DNA of 64,000 nucleotides from Berberis thunbergii (GCA_003290165.1 QNQO01000508.1:62001-126000); one strand, 5' to 3'. Shown: positions 36,150 through 48,446, counted from the stretch's first letter. The notes: generated by a model not told the origin, from the sequence alone. Numbers and translations are program-made.

Positions 36150-37413
36150 TTAAGTAGCTAATGTGGTAGGTGCGCAACTATCTTTAATGCAAGCAAGCAC
36201 ATCCATGTATTCTCTTGTGATTGTGAATGAATCATAGACATTCCCATCACTGCTTTTCTTGTATTCAAACAGCAAAGATGTGTGATTGAATGCAGTCATC
36301 TTCACAAACCCAAAATCGTAGTCTTGGTACAAGCTCCAACTAGGCTTTAGACTCGAGAATTTTGACAAATGGCTGCCACCACCACCAGCCACAACGTGGA
36401 TAGTCCCATTCCATAGGCCTGAGAAGTTATCTGTGTTCGAGTTCACACACGTATTCTGCATTGCCACCAAATTTCAGGATGTTATAAACAAAACCACTTG
36501 TACCAAGTTAAGCAATTTATGTGTTTCTAAAGGATCGCTTACCTCGTATATTTGGCAAGTTCTTTCATAACTATGAACATGGCCGAAGAAAGCAATATCC
36601 ACACGGTACTTCTGCCACAGCTTCTGCAAGCTACCTCTTCCCATGGGCTCTTGGAAAGATCCTTGGTTAGCATACTTAAAATTGGATGAGTAACCAAGGA
36701 CATGATGAGTGGCAAAGATAAGCCATGGTTGCTTCTGCCTATCTGCAGCTTGGAAGCATTTCTCAATGAATGTGTATTGTTCCGTTCCTTCTCTCCAGTC
36801 ATGTTCAGAATCCCCTATACAGAAGTGGAACATACCATAGTCCACTGAGTACCTACATACAAGAACATAATGTCAATCTTCACAATGTCATCATGACTTG
36901 TTTCCAATTGGTTCCTGCAACCTGTGTTTGTTCAAAATATTGAAAATGGAGTAAAGTGAGGAACAGGTTTGAAATTAAGATATGTTACCAGTATTTAGCG
37001 CGGTTATCAGCTGGTACATAGAACATGGTTTCTGCTGGTACACCACATTCTCCGCCTGAATCTCCTGTATTAAGAATGAACCCGAGTTTGGCCAATCACG
37101 TTCATGATTACCACTGAATACAGAATCCACCATAGTTAAGTAAAACTTTTGCTCGGCAAGATAGCCTTGAAAAATTAAGCACTTGATATGTAATATATAC
37201 CAACCCTAGCAACCATGTATGGTACAGCAGAGGCAATTGGTTCGACCATTTCTGTGAACTGATCCCACTGGGAGATGAATCCATTGGCATAGGGTAAGTC
37301 ACCAATATGGAACACAATGTCATAGTTTTCCAAGTCCTTTGTGAGCTGGTCTGTGGTGACAAGTGCCCCTGGTTGGTAATTTTGGTACTCATTTGAACCA
37401 TCTCTTTCTGCCT
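36150..37413 (-). pseudogene. Captured purple acid phosphatase fragment, 4 exons
   Basis: Purple acid phosphatases are secreted dinuclear-metal phosphatases. Exons: about 37413-37205, 37113-36989, 36852-36543 and 36455-36150 (TAA/TGA end). Metal-ligand motifs are visible in order: FHIGDLPYANG (GDLXY), GNHERDW (GNHE), ATHHVLGYSS and FGHVHSYER. The family resembles the high-molecular-weight PAP1/24/27 group. The N-terminal half of the ~600-residue protein is missing, including the first motif region. Exon GSFF(N) has a 1-bp deletion causing a frameshift, and the first exon's donor has an extra G. So it cannot give a full enzyme, but the last two exons are open. Introns kept. Confidence 0.88.
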
Positions 37414-37499
37414 ACAGAAGCAAAACATACTCTTCAATTAGCAAAAACGAACAACCCTTAATAAATCAGATTTCGGTAACTAATAAAAAAGATATGATA

Positions 37500-38200
37500 G
37501 TACGTTCGACAGAACTCGGCTATAGCCAAAGCCTGAAAGCCTCGATTGTGCAGTAAATATTGGACTAGAACTGCCAGGGCCAACCCAACAGCCACCTTCA
37601 GGCCTCACTCCTTGCATCCTGGCCAAGAGCTGTGAAACTCAGGCCAACTTAAGCCCTAGTCCTATATCTCTTCTCCATCCAAGATTCTTATTATCATCAT
37701 CAAAGGCCAGAAAAAAATAATCTGTGCTATGAAAATAGAGAGCATTGCACAAGTTCCGCAGAACAATTAGAACACCACCACAAACTTGAATGATACACAG
37801 TGCTTCACAAGGTATTGACTATGCGCACAACAAAACACAACAGCTAATGCATTGCCAGTGGTTCTGAAACATGGTTGCACACTGAGCCGATTGAGTTCAA
37901 GTTAGTACAATCTTCGCAAAAGTTCCTAAGAACTAGACATGGTTGAAATTCCTCAGTAAATTCAACCGAGAAACATAGAAGAAAATCTACAGGAAGCCTG
38001 TCTTACCGTCCAGATCAACTATTTGAAAGGGAGTGTAGAAACAAGGAAGACGTTGACATTTGCTTCTGGCCTAGTGATAATGATGACAAGCAGCTGAAAG
38101 CACATCGTAAACTCCTCTTCTCAGAGTCATAACCTTGGTAATTTGGGTCATGCAATGCAGGCACCTTTAGGGACTTGGGCAGTATGCAATTACAGACTGG
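37500..38200 (-). other. Unidentified exon-like segments in CACTA-2
   Basis: A segment around 37622-37505 reads MQGVRPEGGCWVGPGSSSP and SRLSGFGYSRV. A second (about 38200-38015) follows an ACAG acceptor and reads GPVCNCILPKSLKVPALHDP, then a Ser/Leu-rich tail to a TAG. Neither matches the adjacent phosphatase. I do not recognise them and treat them as possible captured exons. Confidence 0.35.
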
Positions 38201-40016
38201 TCCTGTAAAAAAAGGAATATTGAATGTTACTAAAATGACTTTAAGAACTATCAAATCAAAAGAAAAATTGAAACTGAATATTAGGGATAGCAAGAGTAAA
38301 TAGAATAGTGTTCATGATAGCTGAATATTAGTGATGTCCATCAAAATAGCAAATAAGGTTTATTTGGATGAAAAACCAAACGTTAACTTCTAAGAAATCA
38401 ATGAACTGTTGCAATTATCCATGCTCATTGCTGGAGATTATTAATTGTCTAAACTTAAACAAAAAATGACATGTGAGAATATGCCATACCTCAAGATGAA
38501 ATGAACTGAAAGGCTTGAACCAATGTCCCCAAAAATATCTGATTCATGGGCCATCCTAAGAATTACCCAGCAGCAACAGCAAAGCAGCGCAGCAGCAGCA
38601 GCAGTAACGCAAAAAAGGCATTAACACTGTTTCTCCTTAGAGTTTCAATTGCTTCCCTTACAGCATCTGCAAGAAATCTTTTTTCAGATGAACAATATGC
38701 AAACATAACATCGTAATTACTCAAGTGTTCACTCAAAATTAATCCAATTGAACAATATATATCTTTGCATAAGAAATTGTTATATAGAGCATATAGTTAC
38801 TTCTCACTGCATTCAAATCTTTCACAGTTGGCCAAGACCAGATTTTTTTTCTTCTGAAAAGAAGTATCAAATATGGAAACTCCATACATTGCAAAAGGAA
38901 AGCACTATGCTGGAGAAAAGGACTGTGTAAAGCACGTTAAACGGAAAAGGACAAATATTTAAACTGTGTAGAAGGGAAATAAATTGTTAAACGGAAAAGG
39001 ACAAATATTTAAACTGTGCAAAAGGAAAGCACTATGCTGGAGAAAAGGACTGTGTAATGCAGTCACTTGAATGTAGCAGCCTAATTCTCAATTCCATCAA
39101 AATAAAACTACTAATCTTGTCAAACCCACTTAAAAAAAATCAACAAGTTTTTCAAAAAGCATATTTTTTGAAGAAGGTAAATGATGCTAATCGGTTTAGG
39201 AAATATATACCTAGTTCATGGGAATAGTATGCTTCAAAACAACAAATGAGCAGTCTACAACAAGCCATTCAGAACCAACCGCTAGACTACACTCTTGCTC
39301 AGCAGGAAAAAGAGTTAGTAAAAAAATATGCCTATGCAATGCATCTAAACAAACAACACATTTCATATCTAGATGATGTAACCAGCATTGGAGGGGAAGT
39401 GAATTCAGATTTCTCCTTGTATAATAAGACTTGAGATTCCAATGCATAAAGACAACCTCAAGTTTGAAATTTAATCTCATTCAATAGCGTATTATATATA
39501 GTATCTAAATTGGAAATAAAAATGAGTCAACGAATGCAAATGATAAGGAAAGAGAGATGGGTATGATGGAGATAGAAATTGTTGTTTTAATATGATTGAT
39601 GATTTTGGGAAACATTAACTTAAAAATTGTAAGAATGATCTACAATCCGCAGATATGGATATGGGGGCACAGGATACGAAAAATACATGGAGTTTTGAAA
39701 TATCTAAAATAACACAGAGAGTGGATGGGCATGGGCATCCTAACATTATTAGTATATATGATTTAGAGATGAATTTGTAATCCAAATATTTATTAATGAT
39801 TCAACACTTACCAGGTTAACTTTAGAACAAGAGTATTCTTAATGATTCAACACTTACCAGGTTAACTGAGTCATCTCCGTCATGCTTGCATCCTGTAGTA
39901 AACTGCCAACAAAAGAGAATGTTGGGATAAAATTCTTTACTAGACAGAACAAAAGACTATCAACAAAACTACTATGGGATAACATATATTTTAACACATC
40001 AACACTGCACTTGCCA

Positions 40017-40107
40017 GGTTGCGGACCTCCTTAGCATCACTACTAGAATCCACTAACCTTGGGTCAACAATTTGGCTCAGATAACCACTTTCGAGGACTG
40101 GTATTGC
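40017..40107 (-). pseudogene. Captured protein-kinase C-lobe exon
   Basis: Between an ACAG acceptor and a GTGCAG donor-like site, the frame reads AIPVLESGYLSQIVDPRLVD then AKEVRNLA. VDPRL with the flanking pattern is the subdomain XI region of plant receptor-like kinases. Only this one exon is present. Catalytic subdomains are absent. Confidence 0.6.
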
Positions 40108-40309
40108 CTGTAAACAAATCAAGCATAACTTGTCAGTAAACAAAATTCCAGATTGAAAACCAAAAATATTACAAAAAATAGCGAGGAAAATAGCGAGGTA
40201 GCTCAACATAGAGAATGGAATAACTGAATATATTTTCATACGATGAAACGAATAACAAACAAAAAATCAACAAATACATGAATGTTTATGGATATTGAAC
40301 ACATACTGA

Positions 40310-40554
40310 CTATATTACATGAGCAGAGTCACCTGCTTCACAGATTAGCACAGCCGTGTTTTGGTCAAGGTGACTAGCAAGTTCAGGTTGTTGCTTAAGG
40401 TATTCTTCTCTGACAAATGCCGCAACTTCATTTGCATGATTTGAATCGACAAATGCAAGACAACACCCTCTAAATCCAGCACCACTGAACCGTCCCCCAA
40501 ACACACCAGGTGTACGCAAAAGAATCCCGTAGAGTTGTATCAGCAGTTCGCAGC
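40310..40554 (-). pseudogene. GALAK: Captured galacturonokinase C-terminal exon
   Basis: Galacturonokinase phosphorylates D-galacturonic acid in pectin salvage. The exon starts after ACACAG and reads CELLIQLYGILLRTPGVFG, then GRFSGAGFRGCCLAFVDSN (GHMP-kinase motif 3, G-x-[KR]-x-[ST]-G-A-G-x-G), ending AVLICEAGDSAHVI and TAG. The frame is intact to the natural-looking stop. The N-terminal GHMP ATP-binding part is absent. Symbol given by family resemblance to plant galacturonokinase. Confidence 0.85.
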
Positions 40555-41600
40555 CTGTGTAATTCATGGCATTGGTGAGTCATGATGATGCAAACACATG
40601 ATTCACATAATAATATGCATACTTCTGTGGACAAACACGCATGCAAACATACTCAGAAATATGCCTGCTTATACATGTAACTGAGAGGCCATACTTTTGA
40701 TTGCGTAACATGCATGATTGAGTCAAACGAATTATTGTCTTATAGACGTAGACTGCATTTTTCGATGACAATTAACAGAAAAAAGTAAAAGTAAAATATA
40801 TAAATAAAGTTGCATGGTCAAAATGCGATTGCAAAATCATTTTCTTTAAGGAATAAAAACTAGAAAAGGGCTTTTTAGACATACTCGTATACAATGTAAA
40901 AAATAAACACAAGGAAAGAATCATGACATTGAGTCATGGAGCTTAATATTTCAGAACAGTCGTGGATGAAACTGATGAAAAACCTTTCAATAACTCCAAG
41001 CATTTCGATTTCAGATTTCTCCTCAAGTTCTGAATTCTAAAAGCTTAAACATAGAGAGCGCATTCAAATTTTTAGCTACGTACATCCCTGACAATGTGTC
41101 AGGCAAATAATATGACTAAAAGAGGACACACATATGTTCACTGATACTAAAATTTGAAATGAACAAAAACATTGTTATATTTATTGTCTTCCCCAAAATG
41201 AAGTTACTTTCACCAACTTAAAATAGAAGAATAGGGGAAAAGAAAGAAAAACCATTCACTACACAGTCCTATATGTCTGAAAACCTAACCCTAAAAAATC
41301 CCTATTATGGGGAAGTATAGCTCATGAGTCTGTGAGTCTCTACAGAGCTCAAGTTGTACTGATGGAGAGTTTTTAGGAGGTATAAATGAGCAGAGGGAGA
41401 ACACAAAAATGATGAGCTCTTCATGATCTAGTACACCCTTATATAATGCACCAGATTTTCTTTGGGACCTGACAATGTGAACAAAATAAAAATCAAATCT
41501 TGCGACAAATTGGTAAAAAATAGGCATGTTAGAATCAGAACATCTGCAACTATATAAATCTGATGGCAGAGAATCAGAATAGGGTGTAATCAAAGTCACC

Positions 41601-41657
41601 TGTGCTGGTTCTGGAATCAGTACCCAGGATGACACCATCCTTATAGGTGACACCGAT
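41601..41657 (-). pseudogene. PBA1: Captured proteasome beta-1 (PSMB6/PBA1) exon fragment
   Basis: The exon fragment ends at donor CAG/GTGAC and reads GVTYKDGVILGTDSRTST, matching the strand following the catalytic Thr1 of 20S proteasome subunit beta-1 (GVTYxxGVILGADSRTSTG). Thr1 and the propeptide are not visible upstream. Only about 19 residues survive. The longer minus-strand frame 41653-41291 overlaps it in another register and is not called. Confidence 0.75.
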
Positions 41658-41776
41658 GATTTATTTCATTTCATTTAAATTGAAATCAACAAATTAGATT
41701 AACTATATTATCAAATACAAAAGCTAGCTCTTAAGAAAACGTGATAGCTAGATCTAAGATGAGGAACGTATCTTAC

Positions 41777-42063
41777 CTTCTTAAGTTTGCTATAAATTCC
41801 TGTCTAGTCATGTTTTGCATCTCTTCCAGTTCTTTTTCATAACAAGCAAGCTGATGATCAATTAATATTAAAGAGTTAATTAATTCAAACACACAAAATT
41901 AACATTAGCAAATGAAGCTGTCTCACACCTTGAGCAAATGAAAATTTGTCCATTTGAGAGAGTGGCAAACTTACAGAGAAGTTAATATGAGTTGTAGGAC
42001 CCCAGTATTTGAGTGCTGCTAAATCATATGCCCTTGCTGCCTTTTCTTCCTTATCATATCCAC
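41777..42063 (-). pseudogene. Captured AP2-domain (AINTEGUMENTA-like) exons
   Basis: Exon 42063-41975 encodes [20 protein letters not shown] and [10 protein letters not shown], the second half of AP2 repeat 1 in double-AP2 developmental regulators (ANT/AIL/PLT). Exon 41850-41777 encodes YEKELEEMQNMTRQEFIANL, the linker after repeat 1. Donors are GTAAGT and GTAAGA. AP2 repeat 2 and the first part of repeat 1 are missing, so no DNA-binding factor could be made from this alone. Confidence 0.88.
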
Positions 42064-42639
42064 CTGATCCATCATCCAACAGAACCAACACTATACACTA
42101 TTATTCCACATTGATCGCAACCATGAACATATGAAGGAAAGAAGAATGTTAACTACTTACCAAGATAGACTGGTCAAGAAATGGAGGTAGCAATGGATTG
42201 GCAGGCACAACAAACCCACAATAAGAACAGATGTTTCAATTAATTTATTTCATTTCAATAACAAACAAAATACTAAATAAATAAAATTCCACACAACACT
42301 AATAATCTATCTCAAAGGATGTGATGTGTTGTTAGATGTGCATATAAGTGTGATGAGAGAGCAAATAAGTATGGTAATATGAGTAATTGTATTTATGATG
42401 CGACTAATTACCTGGACTTGTCACTAAGACCTTGATGATTTCTAGCTGTTAGAAGTGGTAATCAAACAAGTTTTATGCAATGGGCATGGACAAGGAAGCA
42501 AGGTAGGAGATGGTTGAGGTTTTAGTGGGTCCCTAAAGAAGGAAGAGGTAGGTAGAGTGTAGAATTGAAGAATTAAGTGAGCATCATCCGGATCGATCCT
42601 CTACTGGGCAGGATCTGATCTGATGTGATCGATTAGTGT

Positions 42640-42670
42640 ATTTGATTAGATTAGATTAGATTAGATTAGA
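42640..42670. repeat. (GATTA)n microsatellite
   Basis: About six GATTA repeats in CACTA-2. Confidence 0.8.
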
Positions 42671-43258
42671 AATATATATATATAAGTATGCTAGAGGAAG
42701 CAAACAAATAAGTAACCAACCAACCTGAAGAATTGCAGTGTTGAAACTTCGAGCTAATAATTGGTGATTTGGAAACAAATGTAATCTACTTCTTTCTACA
42801 GACCAATTATAAATCAAATACTTTCTTCTATGAGTTCTATCTACATAAATTTTTTGATCTAAACAAAACCAACCAAAAAAACTGATCAAATCACTTCAAG
42901 AAAACCAATCAGTTTTAAGTCAGATCACATAATTATAAAGCTTAAAAAATTTGTAGAAGCAGAGGTAGAATAAACTCACCATAAGATAAAACTTGAACAA
43001 ATTACAAACACATGCAGCTAAACTTTGCAATCAAATCAATGTTATTGTACAAAACTTTTTCTTTCCGCAGCAAATTCTTGAATTCAGAAAATGAAGCGCA
43101 AAATTATCCAATATAGATCATATGAGTTTTGAGATTGGAAGATCGAAATATGAGTGTTGTTTAGTATTTTCACAAAAAGAGAAGAAGACGGATCTGTAAT
43201 AAGAGAGCGAAGATACTGGAAGAAATAGAAGAAGAAATAGTGAGAAAACAACACAATA

Positions 43259-43826
43259 AGCTCAATTTGGACGGGTTTTCCATCATTTGCCGGAGTGATC
43301 TGCAAAAGTAATACCATTGAAATTCTGATACATTGGTCTTATAACAAAATATGCATTGAGTAGTGTTAAACATGTTATACCTTGCTTGCAAATACACCAG
43401 TATAGTAATCAATTTTCCTTGGATTTATAAGTACTCTTTGGGCAAGCTTTGCAATTTCAGGATCAAATCCAGGCATGAGCTGATCTAGTGCTTCAACAAA
43501 AGTGACCTGCCACTACCCATGGTTAGCTAGTTTCACAAAGGTCGCGAAAATGTTACTGCATTGAACTGTATTAAGTGACATAAAGGTTTACTACGACGAG
43601 GATCATCCGACTTGCATGTAATGTTAAAAAATGCGAAGGAAAAATAAATCTTCAAACTTGTGTAAACTTAATGATATGTACAAAATCATAAGTATCCTTA
43701 CCTCACTTCCAAGTGCTGTATAGACATCACTGAACTCAAGGCCAATGTAACCACTGCCTACAATAGCTATCCAATCAGGAACTGTCTCCAGTTTGAGTGC
43801 ATGATCACTGGTGATTACAGTCTTCC
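43259..43826 (-). pseudogene. LPD1: Captured plastid dihydrolipoyl dehydrogenase fragment, 3 exons
   Basis: E3 subunit of the plastid pyruvate dehydrogenase complex, an NAD/FAD disulfide oxidoreductase. Exon 43826-43702 encodes [19 protein letters not shown] then [20 protein letters not shown], containing the GxGxxG NAD-binding loop. Exon 43506-43381 (42 codons) encodes [20 protein letters not shown] and [16 protein letters not shown]. The third exon starts at 43299 (ITPANDGKPVQIELI) and loses similarity after ELI, marking a capture breakpoint. All retained frames are open. The plastid isoform is inferred from the [18 protein letters not shown] stretch. Confidence 0.88.
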
Positions 43827-44049
43827 CTGAAAGTCACAAAAATTGCCAAGTTTGGATCATAAATATCAGCAAATGGACTTTGAACTTAGAAGCTATATGA
43901 GAAAAATTTGGTCAATTGTTGTTCTCAATTCACAATATCCTACATTAATAGTGTAGTATATAACCATATATCTTAGAAATATATGGATACATATTTACTT
44001 GAACTAGTCATGTATCTTGATCTACAAAGAATTTAATGTAGTATAGCCA

Positions 44050-44950
44050 AGCACTCACGTCGTCAGATTCGTCGTAACTGTCCGAATCCGAAGAATCAGA
44101 ACTGCTAGTATCCGCCTTTCCCTTTACAGGTTTCTTAGAAACTGGTTGTTGTTTCTTAACAATAGGCTCCTACAACACACACAAGAAACAACTCCCATAG
44201 AAAACACTCTAATTTTCATTTGTAAATCTACACTAAAACATCCTAAATAATGAAAAAAAAACACTTTTTTTTCTATGATTGTTAGATCAAGAATGAGTAA
44301 GCACTCACATCATAATCAGAATCAGAAGAATCAGAACTGCTGGTTTCAAGCTTTCCTTTAACAGAAGCATTCTTAGAAACTAAAACAGGTTTTTTATTTG
44401 AAGGAACACCAGGCTCCTACACCGAATTAACAAAACCCCATATAGAAAAAGGTATGATTTAATTTTTTTCAAAAAATCTTCAGACTAATAAAACAAGCCG
44501 CCATTAACAATGTTGTAACAAAAAACACTTACATCATTAAGAATCCTCATCCTCGGAACTACTGGTCTCTTCCTTCTTCTTCTTCTTGATAACGACCTTC
44601 TCTTCCAACTTCTACTCCTTCATAGCCACTATTTCCTCGATTGGTACATCAGCCTCTCTCTTGTTGCCTATTAAATCGAACAACAACCACAAAACACCAA
44701 CACTAATTAATCAGTCCGGACCGAACCGAACACGAATAAGACTCTAATCCAAGCAACGAAAATAATCGAAAGATAAAAAGCAAACCAAACCTTTCTTTGA
44801 AGATTTTGCAGAATCAGGGGTGGCTGCAACGACCTACACAAGATCGAGAAATAGAGAACATGAACATCAATCGATTGAATCAGAAATACAAGAGAAGGGG
44901 GAAGAAGTGTTACCTGAGACTTCTTGCTAGATTTGCCCAAGAACATGAAC
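44050..44950 (-). pseudogene. Captured nucleolin 5' region
   Basis: Nucleolin organises rDNA chromatin. The first exon reads GKSSKKSQ; the expected start ATG before GGC is TTG, though in-frame ATGs lie just upstream (MFMFL). Next exons encode VVAATPDSAKSSKK, then KREADVPIEEIVAMKE, stop, KLEEKVVIKKKKKEETSSSED, then NKKPVLVSKNASVKGK with SSSDSSDSDYD, and SKKPVKGKADTSSSDSSDSD. Lys-rich plus Ser/Asp-rich repeats are the nucleolin N-terminal acidic region. RRM and GAR domains are absent. An in-frame TAG lies near 44616. It forms the first gene inward from the CACTA-2 right end. Confidence 0.75.
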
Positions 44951-45223
44951 ATCGATCAATCAGATTTTGAACATGAATCAGATTTTGAACATCGAACAAG
45001 AACATGAACATGAACATGAATCAGATTTTGATGACGATCGAAACGAAAATAGAGAAAGGGAGAGCAACGCGAAAACCCTAGTTTTTCCCCAATTTTTTTT
45101 GCCAAATCTGCTCTCCTCTCCACTGTGTTTTTCCTCCCAATTTCTTTCGCCAAATCCCCTCCTCTCCCATGTCTGTTTTTCACCAAAAATTTTCGCCAAA
45201 GCGCGAAATTTTTTTTGCCAAAA

Positions 45224-45231
45224 GCGGGAAA
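45224..45231 (-). promoter_or_regulatory. E2F-like site TTTCCCGC near the CACTA-2 right end
   Basis: The minus strand reads TTTCCCGC, an exact plant E2F consensus (TTTSSCGC). It lies between the right subterminal repeats and the nucleolin leader. A second near-palindromic TTTCGCC/GCGCGAAA cluster is at 45191-45208. Function is inferred only. Confidence 0.5.
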
Positions 45232-45239
45232 CTATTTCT

Positions 45240-45612
45240 ATAGCTATGGTTTTAAACCGTGGGCAGCTATAGCCACGGGTACAAACCGTTGCAACTTTTT
45301 GGCGTATTATTTTTAGCCACGGTTTTAAACCGTTGGCCATTATAGCCACGGTTTTTAGCCGTGGCAATGAAACCAACGGTTCAGAGCCGTGGCCACTTCT
45401 CCACACTTTCACGTGGAATACACGTGCAGTTTAGCAACGGTTTTAAGCCGTTGGGAACTATAGCCACGGTTATTAGCCGTGGCAACCACACCAACGGTTT
45501 AGAACCGTGGCCAAGCCTTTTTTAGCAACGGTTTTATACCGTTGGCCACTATAGCCACGGTTTTAGGCCGTTGGCCACTATAGCCACGGTTTAGAACCGT
45601 GGCAACCTCCGT
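45240..45612. repeat. Right subterminal palindromic repeats of CACTA-2
   Basis: About ten AGCCACGGTTTTAAACCGTTGG-type inverted motifs between the captured nucleolin leader and the right TIR. Confidence 0.9.
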
Positions 45613-45640
45613 GTAGCTAAATGGGCATTTTGGTGTAGTG

Positions 45641-45985
45641 TGTTTATGAACTTCATGCAACCTGTTTTGTATTTTTTTTGTTTATGTAGATAAAAAAAAA
45701 ACAATCATGAATGGATCCTTTGAACCTCTGTTCTAAAACTTTCCAAATTAATGAGTTACACCGTATTGAGGTAAGCACTCTCAATGGTTTATGGCTTTCC
45801 ATGACATATACCCTTTCTTAGAAACCCAAAACTAAACCAATTTGAATTATCTACACTCCCACTTTATAGACATATATAATTTCTTCCTTTAGATTTCAGC
45901 TTAGGGACTTTGCTATGTATGAACTCATTTGATTATAAACTTCATGCAACCTGTTTTGTATCTTTTTCGTTTACATAGATGAAAA
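45641..45985 (+). repeat. Tandem array, right part after CACTA-2
   Basis: The 289-bp array resumes in exact register at TGTTTATGAACTTCATGC. One more cassette lies at 45690-45770 (start ATG mutated to ATA, donor GTAAGC kept). The array fades after TTTCGTTTACATAG at about 45980. Confidence 0.85.
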
Positions 45986-45989
45986 GAAG

Positions 45990-48446
45990 CACAGTTGTTT
46001 ATGAACTCGTTTGTAACCTGTTTACGGTAGTGCAACCTGTTTTGTAACTCAAACTAAAGTCACTACTTAGTTTCATTTTCCTTTTGTATTCTCCCAAAAG
46101 GAATTTTTATAAACTATAACATGCAACAACTCAAGGGACTATGTAAAACATACTTGATATAAATAAAATTTTCGCGAAATACCCTGAATTTTTTTACCAT
46201 ACAACTTGAAAAAATCAAAAACATTATCTGAGTGTTGTATATTTTTCTTATACAAAATAGAATAAACAAATGATCAAATTCCTACTTAAATAAGAACTAC
46301 TACAAATGTCGGCTTCAACCTTACTTGTAATCGTCTTACCCAATCCACTAACCCTCTAATTCCACATCCTTTCCATAGATGAAATTGAATGAAATTCACT
46401 GACACGTTAATCAAAGAAATTAATCAACCTAAAATGAAATACAAAATGGGATTTACTTGTAAACATGCATACCATTAATCAACTTAAAATGCATTACAAA
46501 TAAAGGAATTCACTGACACGCTGTAAAAGATGAACATGCGTACCATTATAAGTAAAACACACCGTAAGGTTCCTCGTCTCTTCTTCGAAATCACCACGTT
46601 TGAATTCTTCTTCTCCCCAATCAACATATCTATAAAAATCATAATCACCCCATCGTTAATCAAACAACAAATCAAATCAATCTTCAATTAGTGAGTGAAA
46701 TGTTGACACTACCCAGAAATTAGTTATATAACTAATAAGTGAAAGGAAATGCTACATACATTAACTACTAAACCATTGATATTTTTTTCGAAACTGATAA
46801 GGGAAAGACGATGCTACATACATGTTATATAACAATTCATGTACTTGTGTTGGGTGTTCTATGCTTATGATTTATTGTGGCAAACAATCTTCTGCTGGCA
46901 ATATTTTGGGCTCCAAGCGGCAATCAAATAACCATAAATTGGCTCCTATTTTAATCCAGACATTGTTCGACTAACAGAACAACTCGTTTGTTTTTTTTTT
47001 TTTTTTTTTTACAGAATTCAAGTAAAGGTGAATATAAGTGACATTGTTTTAAGCATCAAAACATTAGTGCAAAAACACTTGGTGCCTGGAGCAAATACTA
47101 TTAAAAACCATGCTTAAAATATATAAGATCATACCCAGTGATGGAAGCACAAAAGTTCATACATAATGATGCTTAAAATATATAAGATCATACTTAATGC
47201 TGGAAACACAAACTGAATTTGAAAATATGAATATTACTTGAAATCAGTATGATGACAATAAAAACTATATTCCTTATATAACTCAAACAAAAACATAAGA
47301 TGCTTCCTTTTTTTATTTTTATTTTTTATAGAATTATACCAGTTTATGATTTTCTCCATTATTGGATTTATCTCCATTTAGAATTATATCCTTTCAAGAT
47401 ATTTCATGTTTTAGAATTAGTAATTGTAGGGTTTGATCTAACGGATTTGATTAGTAATTGTAAGATGAGTTTGATTAGTAATGATCAACATAGAGAACTC
47501 TATACAGTTGATTCTAGGTAGAATTCTATATGTGATAGAGTTTGACCCAAATACCTTTCTATTTATTTAATTTTTTTTTCATGGATAGAGCCTGCGGTGA
47601 AGGAAGAAAGAGAAGTTTGAAGTCTTTCCCATAGTAGAATTAAGGAAATTAAGAGTAGAATAAATTAAGAAAATTAAGGAAGTATAATTAAGAAAGGAAA
47701 TTAAGGAAGTCTAATAGTAGAAACGTGCTAGAAGATAAATTAAGGAATCAAATTTATCTTAATTAATAGTAGAAATGTGCTAGAAGGAAATTAATAGTAG
47801 AAACGTGCTAGAAGGAAATTAATAATAAAAACGCACTAGAAGGAAATTAAGGAAGTATAATAAATTTAAGAATATAAATTTAAGCATCATTATATCATTC
47901 TAGAAAGTTGCAAAACATTATAGAAAGAACAAGAAATTTACATATAAATCATTAAATCGTTATAGAAAGTTTTAAAACATAAACCACTACATAATCAATT
48001 AAAACAATTTTACCAAAAAAATAAATAAATGGAAATACCTGGTGCTTCATGGGATTTTTTGTGCTTTTTTATTCCCTTAGTGTAAAAAAGATATCAACTA
48101 AATCTTTTCCAAATCAAGTGAACACCCGAAATCAATCTTTATACCCAAGTGAACACCGAAATCTTTTCCAAATAAATCCATGAGAGAATGCTTGAGAGAA
48201 ACTAACCTGTTGAGAGATTTGTGAGAGAGATAGTTGAGTGTTTATGTTTCTTGATTGAGATGGGTTTGTGAGAGTTAGAGATGATTGAGATGGTGAGAGT
48301 TTGAGTACTTGTGTTTGTTGAGTTTGTGAGAATGTGAGTGTGAAACTGTTTGGTTGTTTTCTATGCCATTGGATAGGTTATCCTAAAAAGAATCCGAGCC
48401 GCCTTTTATCTCCCAACCGAAACACCATCCTATTTTGTAAGATAGA
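45990..48446. other. Gene-free interval
   Basis: AT-rich DNA with a poly-T run at about 46989-47011 and the short repeats noted at 47704-47845. No protein family is recognised. The 73-codon frame at 47300-47521 is hydrophobic and featureless. DNA at 48170-48300 (GAGAGA-rich) resembles 22130-22345. Confidence 0.45.
47704..47845. repeat. Imperfect short tandem repeats
   Basis: Four copies of an AATAGTAGAAACGTGCTAGAAGG-type unit (first 20 bases TAGTAGAAACGTGCTAGAAG), spaced about 32 bp in the best stretch. Confidence 0.7.

Larger units (their letters stand above)
35504..45640 (-). mobile_element. CACTA-2: non-autonomous CACTA element with captured genes
   Basis: Ends are CACTACACCAAAA and the exact inverse TTTTGGTGTAGTG. 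Target duplication TGT lies at 35501-35503 and 45641-45643. Length is 10137 bp. Subterminal arrays of AGCAACGGTTTTAAACCGTTGC palindromes occupy 35520-35925 and 45240-45610. No transposase is seen. Cargo, mostly minus strand: purple acid phosphatase, kinase tail, galacturonokinase, proteasome beta-1, AP2/AIL, lipoamide dehydrogenase, nucleolin. Removing the element plus one TGT restores a 289-bp array unit exactly (45714-35285-10140 = 289). The left end corresponds to the right end of CACTA-1, so the element is inverted relative to it. Confidence 0.94.

Noticed and set aside
36150..37413. Functional purple acid phosphatase gene
   Set aside because: N-terminal half absent, 1-bp deletion in the GNHE exon, and it sits inside a CACTA element.
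41291..41653. 120-codon minus-strand frame
   Set aside because: Out of register with the proteasome beta-1 exon it overlaps; the rest has no motif.
44956..45412. Overlapping 76-144 codon frames at the CACTA-2 right end
   Set aside because: They run through subterminal palindromes and a GAACAT repeat; products lack domain features.
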